This document shows, in pieces, positions 8,163-17,027 of a DNA stretch of 64,000 nucleotides (the stretch's first letter is position 1; the number at the start of each line of letters is the position of its first letter). The position numbers and the translations under genes were made by a program. This DNA comes from Streptomyces sp. NBC_00273 (GTDB taxonomy: Bacteria > Actinomycetota > Actinomycetes > Streptomycetales > Streptomycetaceae): contig NZ_CP108067.1 of assembly GCF_036178145.1 (NCBI RefSeq), forward strand, positions 7,647,001 through 7,711,000, given 5' to 3'. The notes below the pieces were generated by a model. It had not been told where the DNA came from. It ran no database searches and saw only the letters and a list, made by a program, of their open reading frames with translations.

Positions 8163-8906
8163 ATGACCCGCACCATCGTCGTGCACTCGCACCGCGGTGG
8201 GACGGGCAAGTCCTCGGTACTGGCGAACCTCGCGCTGCTCCTGGCCGCCGAGGGGCGCCGGGTGGGGGTGGTCGACACCGATATCCAGTCACCCACCCTG
8301 GACCTGCTGTTCCGTCTGGGGCCCGGTGCCTCCCTGACCGACTACCTGCTCGGCCGCTGCGAGATCGAGACCACCGCCCAGCAGGCGGGCGCGCCCGGGC
8401 TGTACGTCGTACCGGCCCGGACCGGGACGGCCGCCCTGCGCGAGATCATGGCCGGGGGCTACGACGTGGGGTTGCTGCCGGAGGGCTTCGACCGGCTGGC
8501 CGCGCACTACGCCCTCGACGTGCTGCTGCTCGACACCCACGCCGGGCTCAACAACGAGTCGGTGACCGCCATGGCGAGCGCCGACGTACTGATGATCATG
8601 GCGCGGGCCGACCGGATCGACCTCTCCGGCGTCGAGGAGACCATCGCCCTCGCCGGGCGACTGACCTGTCGGCGGAACCTGGTCCTGAGCATGGCCCCCG
8701 AGGGCATCGACCGGGACGCGGCCCGCCGCCGCTCCGAGGCCGTCTACGGGGCGCCACTGGCCGGAATCCTTCCCTACTCGCCGGAAATGGCGGCTCTGTA
8801 CGGGGAACGCATATTTGCCGAAGCCCACCCCGACCACCCCCTGGTCGGTGAATTCCGCACCATCATCTCGGCGTTGGACGCACGTGACGAAGTATCGCGG
8901 GCCTGA
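8163..8906 (+). CDS. MinD/ParA-like P-loop ATPase
   Basis: 247 residues. The deviant Walker A motif HRGGTGKSS starts at residue 10, a Walker A' segment VVDTDIQSP follows, and LLLDTHAGLN serves as Walker B. These mark the SIMIBI ATPases that act in positioning, partitioning or regulation (MinD, ParA, FleN). It begins directly after the phosphatase stop, so it belongs to the partner-switching module. No ParB-like partner or parS-like repeat is seen beside it, which argues against DNA partitioning. A role in localising or gating the switch is a guess. Confidence 0.85.
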   Translation: MTRTIVVHSHRGGTGKSSVLANLALLLAAEGRRVGVVDTDIQSPTLDLLFRLGPGASLTDYLLGRCEIETTAQQAGAPGLYVVPARTGTAALREIMAGGYDVGLLPEGFDRLAAHYALDVLLLDTHAGLNNESVTAMASADVLMIMARADRIDLSGVEETIALAGRLTCRRNLVLSMAPEGIDRDAARRRSEAVYGAPLAGILPYSPEMAALYGERIFAEAHPDHPLVGEFRTIISALDARDEVSRA

Positions 8907-8976
8907 CGTCGTCCCCCTTACGCCCCCTGCGGGTGGCGTGTTGAATCGGCAGCGAATCCAGAACAAGGAGAGAATC

Positions 8977-9717
8977 ATGAAGATTCTCGTCGTCATGACG
9001 GCCAAAGCCACACTGCATCTGCTCGACGGTGAACAGCACCCCTCGGGATTCTGGGCCGAGGAATTCGTCGTGCCCTTCTCCCTCTTCAAAGCGGCCGGCC
9101 ACGACGTGGACGTGGCGACGATCGGAGGCAGGGCGCCGACGGTCGACCAGACGAGCATCGACCCCCAGTTCCTCCAGTGGGTCCGCCCCCAGGGCTCGCC
9201 GGACGAGGACGCGGCCAACGCCGCCGAATACGTCCGGGCCATCGAGAACACTCCCCAGCTGAGAGCCCCCATCGCACTGGAGACCCTCACCGAGAAGGAC
9301 ATCACGGACTACGACGGCGTGTACGTCAGCGGCGGCCACGGCGCCATCGGTGACCTCCCCAAGTCCGACGAGCTCGCCCAGATCCTGCGCTGGGTCATCG
9401 CGCAGGACAAGCCGCTCGCCACCGTGTGCCACGGCCACACCGCACTGCTCGCCCTGCGCGACGGCGAAGGCCGCTGGCCCTTCGAGGGCTACCGGATGAC
9501 CGCCTTCTCGCACAGCGAGGAACTGGTCACCAACATGGCCGGCCGGCTCCCGCTGATCCTGGAGGTCGAACTCACCCGGCTCGGCGCCCGCTACGAGAAG
9601 GCCGAAGCCATCTGGGACTCGCACGTGGTCGTCGACCGCAAGCTGACGACCGGCCAGAACCCCTACTCCTCCAAGGCCCTCGCCGAGACCTTCTTGACGC
9701 AGCTCGCCGAGGGCTAG
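8977..9717 (+). CDS. type 1 glutamine amidotransferase-like / DJ-1-family protein (HchA-like)
   Basis: 246 residues. The reactive Cys lies in LATVCHGHTALL, with a following His, and YVSGGHGAIGDL forms the oxyanion-side glycine-rich loop. The longer N-terminus, with HPSGFWAEEFVVPFSLF, resembles HchA/Hsp31-like glyoxalase III-type members. A strong AAGGAG site six bases before the ATG fixes the start. The 70-nt gap before it is the largest in this part of the run and could hold a secondary promoter. Aldehyde (glyoxal) detoxification fits the next gene, an aldehyde dehydrogenase, but is not proven. Confidence 0.85.
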   Translation: MKILVVMTAKATLHLLDGEQHPSGFWAEEFVVPFSLFKAAGHDVDVATIGGRAPTVDQTSIDPQFLQWVRPQGSPDEDAANAAEYVRAIENTPQLRAPIALETLTEKDITDYDGVYVSGGHGAIGDLPKSDELAQILRWVIAQDKPLATVCHGHTALLALRDGEGRWPFEGYRMTAFSHSEELVTNMAGRLPLILEVELTRLGARYEKAEAIWDSHVVVDRKLTTGQNPYSSKALAETFLTQLAEG

Positions 9718-9746
9718 TCCCCCGCACCCGAAACCGGAAGGCAGCC

Positions 9747-11240
9747 ATGACCAAGCGTGAGCTGAGCGGCCAGCCCCTCGCCAACCCCGGGAAACTGTTC
9801 ATCGGCGGCGCCTGGGTCCCGGCCCAGGACGGCCGTACCGAACCGGACATCAGCCCCGTGGACGGGCAGGAGATCGTACCGGTGGCCCAGGCCGCCGCCG
9901 CCGACGCGGACGCGGCCGTCGCCGCCGCCCGCAGGGCGTACGAGGAAGGCCCCTGGAGCAGACTGTCCGCCCAGGAGCGCGCGCTGCGGCTGAACCGGGT
10001 CGGTGAGCTCATCGAGCGCGACCTGGAGGAGATCGCCCTGCTGGAGACCGTGGACATGGGCAAGCCGTTCGCGTTCTCCAGCACGGTCGACGCCCCCATG
10101 GCCGCCCAGCTCATGCACTACTACGCCGGGGCCGTGACCCGCGTCGACGGCTCCTCGCGCGCCCCGGCCGGCGGCCAGCTCGCCTACACCCTGCGCGAAC
10201 CGCTGGGCGTGGTCTGCGCCATCACCCCGTTCAACTTCCCGCTGCTGCTGTCGATGACGAAGATCGCACCGGCGCTCGCGGCGGGCAACACGGTGGTCCA
10301 CAAGCCATCCCCGGCCACCCCGCTGACCGCCCTGAAGATCGCCGAGCTCTTCCAGGAGGCGGAGATCCCCGACGGGGTGCTGAACGTCATCACCGGTCCG
10401 GGCGTGGAACTGGGGGAGACCCTCACCGGCCACCCCGACATCGACAAGATCGCCTTCACCGGTTCCACCTCGGTCGGCCAGACCATCATCCGCAAAGCGG
10501 CCGGCACCCTGAAGAAGGTGACGATGGAGCTCGGCGGCAAATCCGCCAACATCGTCTTCGCCGACGCCGACCTCGACGCCGCCGAGGAACTCGCCTTCTT
10601 CGGCATCTACTACAACAAGGGCGAGATCTGCACCGCCGGCTCCCGGCTCCTGCTCCAGCGCCCCATCCACGACGAGATGGTCGAACGCCTGGTCCGCCGG
10701 GCCGCCGACCTGAAGCCCGGCGACCCGCGCGACCCGGCCACCCTCTTCGGACCGCTGGCCCACCGCGGACAGTTCGACAAGGTCAGCTCGTACATCGAGG
10801 TCGGCGAGAAGGAAGGCGCGGTCCTGCGCACCGGCGGCAGCGGCTGGACCCCCGAGGGCGCCTCCAACGACCTCTCGGCTGGCTTGTACTTCCTGCCGAC
10901 CGTCTTCACCGGCGTCGACAACGGCATGCGGATCGCCCAGGAGGAGATCTTCGGCCCGGTCCTGTCGATCATCCCCTTCGACACCGAGGAGGACGCCGTG
11001 CGCATCGCCAACGACAGCGCGTACGGCCTCGCCGCCGGCGTCCACACCAAGGACCTGCGGCGTGCCCACCGGGTCGCCTCGCAGATCAAGGCCGGCACGG
11101 TCTGGGTCAATTGCTACAACCAGTACGACCCCGCCGTGCCCTACGGCGGCTACAAGGCCTCCGGTTACGGCCGCGAGTGCGGCCCCGAGTCGCTGGAGAG
11201 CTACACCCAGACCAAGTCGGTCTGGATCGGCATGGACTGA
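9747..11240 (+). CDS. aldehyde dehydrogenase family protein
   Basis: 497 residues, full length for the NAD(P)-dependent ALDH family. Motifs in order are ITPFNFPLLL (cofactor entry), FTGSTSVGQTI (glycine motif), MELGGKSANIVF with the general-base Glu, NKGEICTAGSRLLL with the catalytic Cys, and EEIFGPVLSIIPF. The catalytic segment reads GEIC where most relatives have GQxC. It oxidises an unidentified aldehyde to the acid. It lies 29 nt after the DJ-1-type gene, in the same direction as the molybdenum hydroxylase genes that follow. Confidence 0.92.
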   Translation: MTKRELSGQPLANPGKLFIGGAWVPAQDGRTEPDISPVDGQEIVPVAQAAAADADAAVAAARRAYEEGPWSRLSAQERALRLNRVGELIERDLEEIALLETVDMGKPFAFSSTVDAPMAAQLMHYYAGAVTRVDGSSRAPAGGQLAYTLREPLGVVCAITPFNFPLLLSMTKIAPALAAGNTVVHKPSPATPLTALKIAELFQEAEIPDGVLNVITGPGVELGETLTGHPDIDKIAFTGSTSVGQTIIRKAAGTLKKVTMELGGKSANIVFADADLDAAEELAFFGIYYNKGEICTAGSRLLLQRPIHDEMVERLVRRAADLKPGDPRDPATLFGPLAHRGQFDKVSSYIEVGEKEGAVLRTGGSGWTPEGASNDLSAGLYFLPTVFTGVDNGMRIAQEEIFGPVLSIIPFDTEEDAVRIANDSAYGLAAGVHTKDLRRAHRVASQIKAGTVWVNCYNQYDPAVPYGGYKASGYGRECGPESLESYTQTKSVWIGMD

Positions 11241-11241
11241 G

Positions 11242-11304
11242 AGCGCGACCGGAACGACGAACGAGCCGGAACGGCGAGCGAGCGCGACCGGAACGGCGAA
11301 CGAG
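11242..11304 (+). repeat. short direct repeat between ALDH and reductase genes
   Basis: Two 24-nt copies beginning AGCGCGACCGGAACG (11242-11265 and 11281-11304) differ at one base and lie 39 nt apart. A partial third unit (CCGGAACGGCGAGCG) sits between them. The whole 88-nt gap before the next ATG is built from GACCGGAACG/GCGAACGAG units. It is too short and irregular for an insertion element; slippage or an RNA-level role is possible. Confidence 0.75.
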
Positions 11305-11327
11305 ACCCCCTTCCCGAGGAGCGGCAC

Positions 11328-11942
11328 ATGCGGACAGGCATCATCGGCACCGGGCGGATCGGCTCGGTCCTGGCCAGGATCCTCGTGGCGGCAGGCCACC
11401 AGGTCGTCCTCGCGGGCGCCCGGGGCCCGCAGACCCTCGGCCCGCTCGTGGCCGAGCTGGGCCCGGCTGCCTCGGCGGCGCACCCCGCCGAGGCAGCCGA
11501 CCGGGCCGAACTCCTGGTGCTGATGGTGCCCTTCGAAAGCGTCCGCGGGCTGCTCCCGCCGTACGCCGTGCAGGACAAGGTGCTCGTGGACGCCACGAAC
11601 GCGTTCGGCGGCCCCGGCACCCCCGCAGACCTCGGCGGGCGCGGCTCCAGCGACCTGGTCGCCGAGTGGTACCCCGACGCCCAGGTCGTCAAATCCCTGA
11701 ACACCATGCATTTCGAAACCCTCGCCGTCGCCGGCACCGCCCCCGGAGAGCGCCTGGCCCATTTCACCGCGGGCGACGACGCGAAATCGAAGGAAATCGT
11801 CGCGGGAATCATCACGGATCTGGGATTCGCGCCCGTGGACACCGGCCCGTTGCACTCCGGAGGAATTCTCCAACAGCCCGGCGGGCCCCTTTTCAACCGG
11901 CCGCTCACGGAAGCGCAGGCGCTGGCATGGATATCACACTGA
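11328..11942 (+). CDS. NADPH-dependent F420 reductase-like protein
   Basis: 204 residues with an N-terminal Rossmann fold (IIGTGRIGSVLARIL) and the segment VKSLNTMHFETLA, characteristic of NADPH:F420 oxidoreductase-like proteins. These move hydride between NADP(H) and the deazaflavin F420, though many paralogues have other or unknown roles. The ATG follows GAGGAGCGGC. Its 3' end overlaps the 2Fe-2S subunit gene by 16 nt, linking it physically to the molybdenum hydroxylase, where it could supply or accept electrons. That link is inference. Confidence 0.78.
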   Translation: MRTGIIGTGRIGSVLARILVAAGHQVVLAGARGPQTLGPLVAELGPAASAAHPAEAADRAELLVLMVPFESVRGLLPPYAVQDKVLVDATNAFGGPGTPADLGGRGSSDLVAEWYPDAQVVKSLNTMHFETLAVAGTAPGERLAHFTAGDDAKSKEIVAGIITDLGFAPVDTGPLHSGGILQQPGGPLFNRPLTEAQALAWISH

Positions 11943-12469
11943 ATGTGAACGGAAGACCCGAGCAGTTCTCGGCGCGGCCGAACGAACTGCTCGTGGAACG
12001 GCTCCGCGACGGCCTCGGGCTCACCGGCACCAAGGTCGGCTGCGACACCGGCCAGTGCGGCACCTGCGTCGTCCGCCTCGACGGCCGGTCCGTCAAGAGC
12101 TGCCTGGTCCTGACCGCCTCCGCCGCCGGCAGCGAGGTGGCCACCATCGAGGGCGAGACCACCCGCGGCGGTGAACTGTCCGGCCTCCAGGAGGCACTGC
12201 GCCAGGAACACGGCACCCAGTGCGGCTTCTGCACCCCCGGCATGGTCATGGCACTCGGCGAACTCGTCGACTCCACCGCCGGCGGCGAAGCCCCCACCGA
12301 ACCCGAGATCCGCGAGTGGCTCACCGGCAACCTGTGCCGCTGCACCGGCTACCACAGCGTCGTACGGGGCGTGCAGCGCGCCTGCGCGGCCGCCCGCGCC
12401 GAGGCGCCCTCCGGAGCCAGCGAGCCCGCCGCCGTCGCCGCGTCCACCGCTGCCGGACAGGAGGTGTGA
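11927..12469 (+). CDS. molybdenum hydroxylase, 2Fe-2S subunit (CoxS/XdhA-small type)
   Basis: 180 residues. The plant-type 2Fe-2S cluster site is GCDTGQCGTCVVRLDG, and the second cluster domain shows CGFCTPGMVMAL and LCRCTGYHSVVRG. All eight cluster cysteines expected in this subunit are present. An Ala-rich tail of about 25 residues (EAPSGASEPAAVAAS) extends past the usual end. It passes electrons between the Moco and FAD subunits encoded immediately downstream, in the order S-L-M. Confidence 0.93.
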   Translation: MDITLNVNGRPEQFSARPNELLVERLRDGLGLTGTKVGCDTGQCGTCVVRLDGRSVKSCLVLTASAAGSEVATIEGETTRGGELSGLQEALRQEHGTQCGFCTPGMVMALGELVDSTAGGEAPTEPEIREWLTGNLCRCTGYHSVVRGVQRACAAARAEAPSGASEPAAVAASTAAGQEV

Positions 12470-12474
12470 GGGAC

Positions 12475-14880
12475 ATGACCGCAGTGACGGGGGAGGCCCC
12501 GGCCACGGGGAGCGGAGTCCTCGGACAGCCGCTGGACAGCCGCGAGGATCCGCAATTGCTGCGCGGCGAGGCCACGTACGTGGCGGACATCGACCTGCCG
12601 GGCACCGCCCACATGGCCATCCTGGGCAGCCCGGTGGCGCACGCGAAGATCCTCTCCATCGAGACCAAGGCCGCCGAGCAGCTGCCCGGCGTGCTCAAGG
12701 TGGCCACCGCCGCCGACTTCACCGACGTCATGCCGCTGCCCTGCATCTGGATCCCCGGCGGCGTCGAGAGCCACTTCCCGCCCCACCCCTACGGACTTCC
12801 CGGCGCCCGCCCGGTCCTCACCGGCGACACCGTCCGGCACGTGGGCGACCCCATCGCCGTGGTCGTCGCCGAGACCCCGCGCCAGGCCACCGCGGCGCTC
12901 GCCGCCATCGCCGTCGAGTACGAGCCGCTGCCCGTGGTCACCCGCGCCGACGAGGCGCTCGCCGACGGCGCGCCCCAGCTGCACGAGGCCGTCCCCGGCA
13001 ACCTGAACGCGTACTGGACCTGCGGCGACAAGGACCGCACCGACGCGGCCATCGCCGAGGCCGAGGTCACCGTCGAGCTCGACCTCGTCAACCAGCGCAC
13101 CATCAACAGCCCCATCGAGCCGCGCGGCGCCGTCGGCGACTACGACGCGGCCACCGGCGAGTACACGCTCTACGCCTCCACCCAGGGTCCGCACAACCAC
13201 CGCTTCCTGCTCTCCGCGCTGGTCCTCGGCATCCCCTTCAACAAGCTCCGGGTCATCGCCCCGACCGTCGGCGGCAGCTTCGGCACCAAGGGGTACCTGT
13301 ACCCCGACATGGCGCTCGTGCTGCTGCTGTCCAAGGCGCTCGGCCGGCCCGTGAAGTGGGTGGACACCCGTACCGGGCTGATGAACTCCACCGTCCAGGG
13401 CCGCGACCACCGCCAGCACGTGACGCTCGCCGGCACCCGCGACGGCCGGATCACCGCCGTGCGCTGCACCAGCTACGCCAACCTCGGCGCGTACCCCTCC
13501 ACCATCGGCCCCGGTGTCGCCACCGCCCTGATGGGCCGCTCCATCAGCGGCATGTACGACATCGACGCCGCCTTCTGCGAGGTCTACGCCGCCTTCACCA
13601 ACACCGTCTCGCTCGGAGCCCAGCGAGGCAGCGGACGCGCCGAGGCCGCCTTCCTCATGGAGCGGCTCGTCGACCGGTACGCCGGCGAGATCGGCATGGA
13701 CCCGGCGGCCGTCCGCCGCAAGAACCTGGTGCCGAAGGAGAAGTTCCCGTACGACAACGGACTCGGCTGGACCTACGACTCCGGGAACTACCAGCTGAAC
13801 TTCGACAAGGCCATCGAGCTGTCGGGCTACGCCGACATGCCCGCCCGCAAGGCCGAGGCCCGCACCCGCGGCAAGCGGCTCGGCGTCGGCCTCGCCACCT
13901 ACGTGGCGATCTGCGGGGTCGGCCCCTCCACCCGGATGTCCCAGGAGGGCATGCTCGGCGGCACCTGGGAGAGCGCGAACATCCGCGTCCACCCGACCGG
14001 CGAGGTCACCGTCATCGTGGGATCCGCCTCCACCGGCCAGAGCCACGGCACGGTCTTCGCGCAGGTCGCCGCCGACGAGCTCGGCATCGACCCGGACACC
14101 GTCCAGGTCCTGGAGGGCGACACGCAAAAGGCCCCGTACGGGCAGGGCACCTACGGTTCCCGCTCCTACAGCATGGCCGCGCCCGCCGTCGCCCTCACCG
14201 CCCGCAAGATCAAGAGCAAGCTGATCCGGGCCGGCGCCGTCTTCCTGGGGGTCCCCGAGGACAAGGTGGTCTACGAGGGCGGCCGCGTCTTCGAAGAGGG
14301 CAACGAGCAGAACACCAAGACCTTCGCCGAGCTGGCGATGTCCATGTGGTACGGCTGGGGGCTGCCCGCCGAGATCGAACCCGCCCTCGACGAGACCACG
14401 CACTTCGACCCGCCGGACTTCAACTACCCCTTCGGCACGCACGTGGCGGTCGTCGAGATCGACGAACTGACCGGCGAGACCGAGGTGGTGTCCTACACCG
14501 CCGTCGACGACGCCGGCCACATCGGCAACCCCAAGATCGTCCTCGGTCAGATCGAGGGCAGCATCACGCACGGCCTCGGCCAGGCCCTGATGGAGGCCGC
14601 CGTCTACGACGAACAGGGCCTGCTCATCAGCTCCGACCTGACCACGTACGCCCTGCCGCGCGCCGCCGACGTGCCGTTCTTCACGCTCGACAAGACCGTC
14701 ACGCCCAGCCCGCACAACCCGCTCGGCGCCAAGGGCGCCGGCGAGATCGCCACCGTCCCGCCCGCCGCGGCCGTCGTCAACGCCGTCGTCGACGCCCTGT
14801 CCGACCTGGGCGTCCAGCACATCGACATGCCCCTCACCCCCGAGAAGGTCTGGCGCCGCCTGAGAGGAGAAGCCCAGTGA
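12475..14880 (+). CDS. molybdenum hydroxylase, Moco-binding large subunit (CoxL-like, not a CO dehydrogenase)
   Basis: 801 residues, standard for the xanthine oxidase family large subunit. The start follows the 2Fe-2S gene by 5 nt. Cofactor-contact segments such as [10 protein letters not shown] are present, as is the catalytic Glu in [11 protein letters not shown]. The loop that marks true CO dehydrogenase (AYRCSFR) reads AQRGSGRAE here; it resembles, but does not equal, the AYRGAGR form-II type. The substrate is therefore probably an aldehyde or N-heterocycle. It forms a complex with the neighbouring 2Fe-2S and FAD subunits and should need XdhC-type maturation; an xdhC gene lies 6 kb downstream. 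Confidence 0.92.
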   Translation: MTAVTGEAPATGSGVLGQPLDSREDPQLLRGEATYVADIDLPGTAHMAILGSPVAHAKILSIETKAAEQLPGVLKVATAADFTDVMPLPCIWIPGGVESHFPPHPYGLPGARPVLTGDTVRHVGDPIAVVVAETPRQATAALAAIAVEYEPLPVVTRADEALADGAPQLHEAVPGNLNAYWTCGDKDRTDAAIAEAEVTVELDLVNQRTINSPIEPRGAVGDYDAATGEYTLYASTQGPHNHRFLLSALVLGIPFNKLRVIAPTVGGSFGTKGYLYPDMALVLLLSKALGRPVKWVDTRTGLMNSTVQGRDHRQHVTLAGTRDGRITAVRCTSYANLGAYPSTIGPGVATALMGRSISGMYDIDAAFCEVYAAFTNTVSLGAQRGSGRAEAAFLMERLVDRYAGEIGMDPAAVRRKNLVPKEKFPYDNGLGWTYDSGNYQLNFDKAIELSGYADMPARKAEARTRGKRLGVGLATYVAICGVGPSTRMSQEGMLGGTWESANIRVHPTGEVTVIVGSASTGQSHGTVFAQVAADELGIDPDTVQVLEGDTQKAPYGQGTYGSRSYSMAAPAVALTARKIKSKLIRAGAVFLGVPEDKVVYEGGRVFEEGNEQNTKTFAELAMSMWYGWGLPAEIEPALDETTHFDPPDFNYPFGTHVAVVEIDELTGETEVVSYTAVDDAGHIGNPKIVLGQIEGSITHGLGQALMEAAVYDEQGLLISSDLTTYALPRAADVPFFTLDKTVTPSPHNPLGAKGAGEIATVPPAAAVVNAVVDALSDLGVQHIDMPLTPEKVWRRLRGEAQ

Positions 14881-15710
14881 TCCTCACCGAGTTCGACTAC
14901 GTCCGGCCCGCCGGCCTCGACGAGGCGCTCGCCCTGCTGTCCGGGACCCGCGGCGCCCGGGTCCTGGCCGGAGGCCAGAGCCTGCTGCCCGACCTGCGCG
15001 CGGGAGCCGACCGGGCCGCGCTGCTGGTCGACATCCGGCGGTTGGAGGAGCTGCGCGGCGTCACGCGCACCCCCGACGGCACCCGGCTGCGGATCGGGTC
15101 CCTCACCACGCTCGCCGAGCTCGCCGTCGACCCGCTGGTGCTCGCCGAGGCCCCGGAACTGGCCGCCGCGGCCCGCGCCAACGGCGACCCCCAGGTCCGC
15201 AACCTCGGCACGGTCGGCGGCAACCTCGCCGCCGCCGGGCGGGCCACCGACCTGCCGGTCGCCGCCCTGGCCGCCGACGCCGTGGTCGAACTGGCCGGCC
15301 CCGGCGGGCGGTCCACCCTGGCGGCCGAGGAGCTCGCGGCCGGCAGCCCGCCCGCCGCCGTGGTCCTCACCGCGCTGCTCGTGCCGGCCGCCGGCCCGGC
15401 CGCGGCCTTCGAGAAGACCGCCGACCGCGCCACCCGCTACCCGGTGTGCGCCACCGCCGTACGGATCACCCCCGGCGGGCTGCGCATCGCCGTCACCGGG
15501 GCCACCTCCCGGCCCTTGCGGCTGCGCGGGGTCGAGGACCGGCTGCGCGGGGGCCCGTACGGCACGGACGCCGTGCTCGCGGCCTTCCGCGCCGAGCCCA
15601 GGGAGCTCTTCGTCCCCGGGCGCGGCACCTCGGCCGAGTACCTCGGCCATCTCGTGGGGGTCCTCACGGCCCGAGCCTTGCAGAGGGCCGAGCAGGCCCT
15701 CGACCGATAG
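14877..15710 (+). CDS. molybdenum hydroxylase, FAD-binding subunit (CoxM type)
   Basis: 277 residues. The FAD pyrophosphate-binding motifs are AGGQSLLPDLR (about residue 30) and NLGTVGGNLAAAG (about residue 105), followed by a CO_deh_flav_C-like end. It starts with GTG overlapping the large-subunit stop by 4 nt. It transfers electrons from the 2Fe-2S subunit to NAD, oxygen or another acceptor. At 277 residues it is close to the family norm of about 290. Confidence 0.92.
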   Translation: MILTEFDYVRPAGLDEALALLSGTRGARVLAGGQSLLPDLRAGADRAALLVDIRRLEELRGVTRTPDGTRLRIGSLTTLAELAVDPLVLAEAPELAAAARANGDPQVRNLGTVGGNLAAAGRATDLPVAALAADAVVELAGPGGRSTLAAEELAAGSPPAAVVLTALLVPAAGPAAAFEKTADRATRYPVCATAVRITPGGLRIAVTGATSRPLRLRGVEDRLRGGPYGTDAVLAAFRAEPRELFVPGRGTSAEYLGHLVGVLTARALQRAEQALDR

Positions 15711-15728
15711 CCCGACAGGGCACGCCAC

Positions 15729-15746
15729 GGGGCCCGCACGGGCCCC
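15729..15746 (+). terminator. short GC hairpin after the molybdenum hydroxylase genes
   Basis: A perfect 8-bp stem (GGGGCCCG / CGGGCCCC) with a 2-nt spacer and no U-tract. It may only attenuate, because the next gene starts about 25 nt later in the same direction. Confidence 0.4.
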
Positions 15747-15770
15747 ATCACGGGGGAGTTGAGTGACGCA

Positions 15771-17027
15771 GTGGCCGACACATCCGAGACGACCACGGGG
15801 GTAACCGTGCACCCAGCCGCCCGCGCGGCCAGTGCGCCCAGAGGCTCCGGCTTCTGGGTGGTGGGAGCGGTCCTCGTCCTGCTGATGCTCTCCTCCTCCG
15901 TGCCTTCCGCCCTCTACGTGCTCTACCAGCAGGAGTGGGGGCTCTCCTCCGGCACGATCACGGTGGTCTTCGCCCTGTACGCGGTCACCGTGCTGGCCGG
16001 GCTGCTGCTGTTCGGCTCCCTCTCCGACACCCTGGGCCGGCGCCCGGTCCTGGGCGGCGCACTGGTCCTGGCCATGGTCTCGATGGTCCTGTTCGCCGGG
16101 GCCCAGGGCCTCGGACTGCTGCTGGCGGCCCGCGCCGTCCAGGGGCTCGCCGTGGGCCTGGCCACCGGGGCGATGGGCGCGGCCCTGCTGGAACTCAGCC
16201 CCGCGTCCAGACCCGCACTCGGCGCCCAGGTCAACAGCGCCGGCCCCACCGTGGGCATCGGGCTGGGCGGGATCGGGGCCGGACTCCTGGTCCAGTTCGC
16301 GCCCGCGCCGACGGTGCTGAGCTACCTGCTGCTGGTCGGGGCCTTCGCCGCGACCTTGGTGGGGGTGGTCCGGATGCGGGAGAGCGCGCCGGGAGCCGGC
16401 GGCCGCTTCCGGGTGGTCCCGCACCGGATCCGCGTGCCGGCGGACGCCCGGGGCCGCTTCACCGTCCTCGTCCTGACCATCGTCGCGGTCTGGTCGGTGG
16501 GCGGCTTCTACCTCTCCCTCGGCCCGCACCTGGCGCTGTCGCTGCTGGAGTCCACCAACTACCTCGTCGGCGGGGCCACGGTCGCCCTGCTCGCCGGCGC
16601 CGCCACCGCCGCCCAGCTGGCGCTCGGCCGCACCGAGGCACTGCGCACCGCCGTGCTCGGTCTGCTCGGCCTCCTCGCCGGACTCGGCCTGGTGCTGCTG
16701 GCGCTGGGCATCCGCTCGGCCGCCGTGTTCCTCGTGGCCACGGCCGTCCTCGGCAGCGGCTGGGGCGCGGCCTTCCTCGGCTCCTTCCGCGCGCTGAGCA
16801 CGCTCGCGCAGCCGGCGCACCGCGGTGAACTGACCGCCGCCGTATACGTCTTCGCGTACCTCGCGATGAGCGTTCCGGCGGTCCTCGCCGGGATGCTCAC
16901 CAACATCCACGGGCTGCACCGCACTTCGGTCGGCTTCATGGCCGCCGTCGCCGGCGTGTGCGCGCTGGCCCTGCTGGCCACCCTGCGACTGGCCGCCCGT
17001 ACCAGGGCCGAGGGGAGTGCGGCGTGA
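15771..17027 (+). CDS. MFS transporter
   Basis: About 418 residues with twelve predicted hydrophobic segments and the loop-2/3 motif GSLSDTLGRRPVLGG, typical of major facilitator drug/solute exporters. I chose the GTG start: a GGGGGAG ribosome site ends 12 nt upstream of it, whereas it abuts the in-frame TTG at 15759 and leaves no spacing. The substrate is unknown. It could export a product of, or a toxicant handled by, the oxidoreductases upstream. It overlaps the histidine kinase gene by 4 nt. Confidence 0.88.
   Translation: MADTSETTTGVTVHPAARAASAPRGSGFWVVGAVLVLLMLSSSVPSALYVLYQQEWGLSSGTITVVFALYAVTVLAGLLLFGSLSDTLGRRPVLGGALVLAMVSMVLFAGAQGLGLLLAARAVQGLAVGLATGAMGAALLELSPASRPALGAQVNSAGPTVGIGLGGIGAGLLVQFAPAPTVLSYLLLVGAFAATLVGVVRMRESAPGAGGRFRVVPHRIRVPADARGRFTVLVLTIVAVWSVGGFYLSLGPHLALSLLESTNYLVGGATVALLAGAATAAQLALGRTEALRTAVLGLLGLLAGLGLVLLALGIRSAAVFLVATAVLGSGWGAAFLGSFRALSTLAQPAHRGELTAAVYVFAYLAMSVPAVLAGMLTNIHGLHRTSVGFMAAVAGVCALALLATLRLAARTRAEGSAA

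Noticed and set aside
8163..8906. Chromosome-partition ParA
   Set aside because: No ParB-like gene and no parS-like repeats nearby; the context is a partner-switching operon.
12349..14820. Open frame of more than 800 codons on the minus strand opposite the CoxL-like gene
   Set aside because: The translation is low-complexity (rich in V, D, G, L, H) and matches nothing recognisable. Such antisense frames arise from strong GC bias at third codon positions; similar frames lie opposite glgX, the ALDH and the APC permease.
12475..15710. Calling the Mo-hydroxylase genes aerobic CO dehydrogenase (coxSLM)
   Set aside because: The large subunit lacks the AYRCSFR loop with the copper-binding Cys.
15759..15770. 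TTG start for the MFS gene
   Set aside because: The GGGGGAG ribosome site would touch the TTG with no spacing; the GTG 12 nt downstream fits better.
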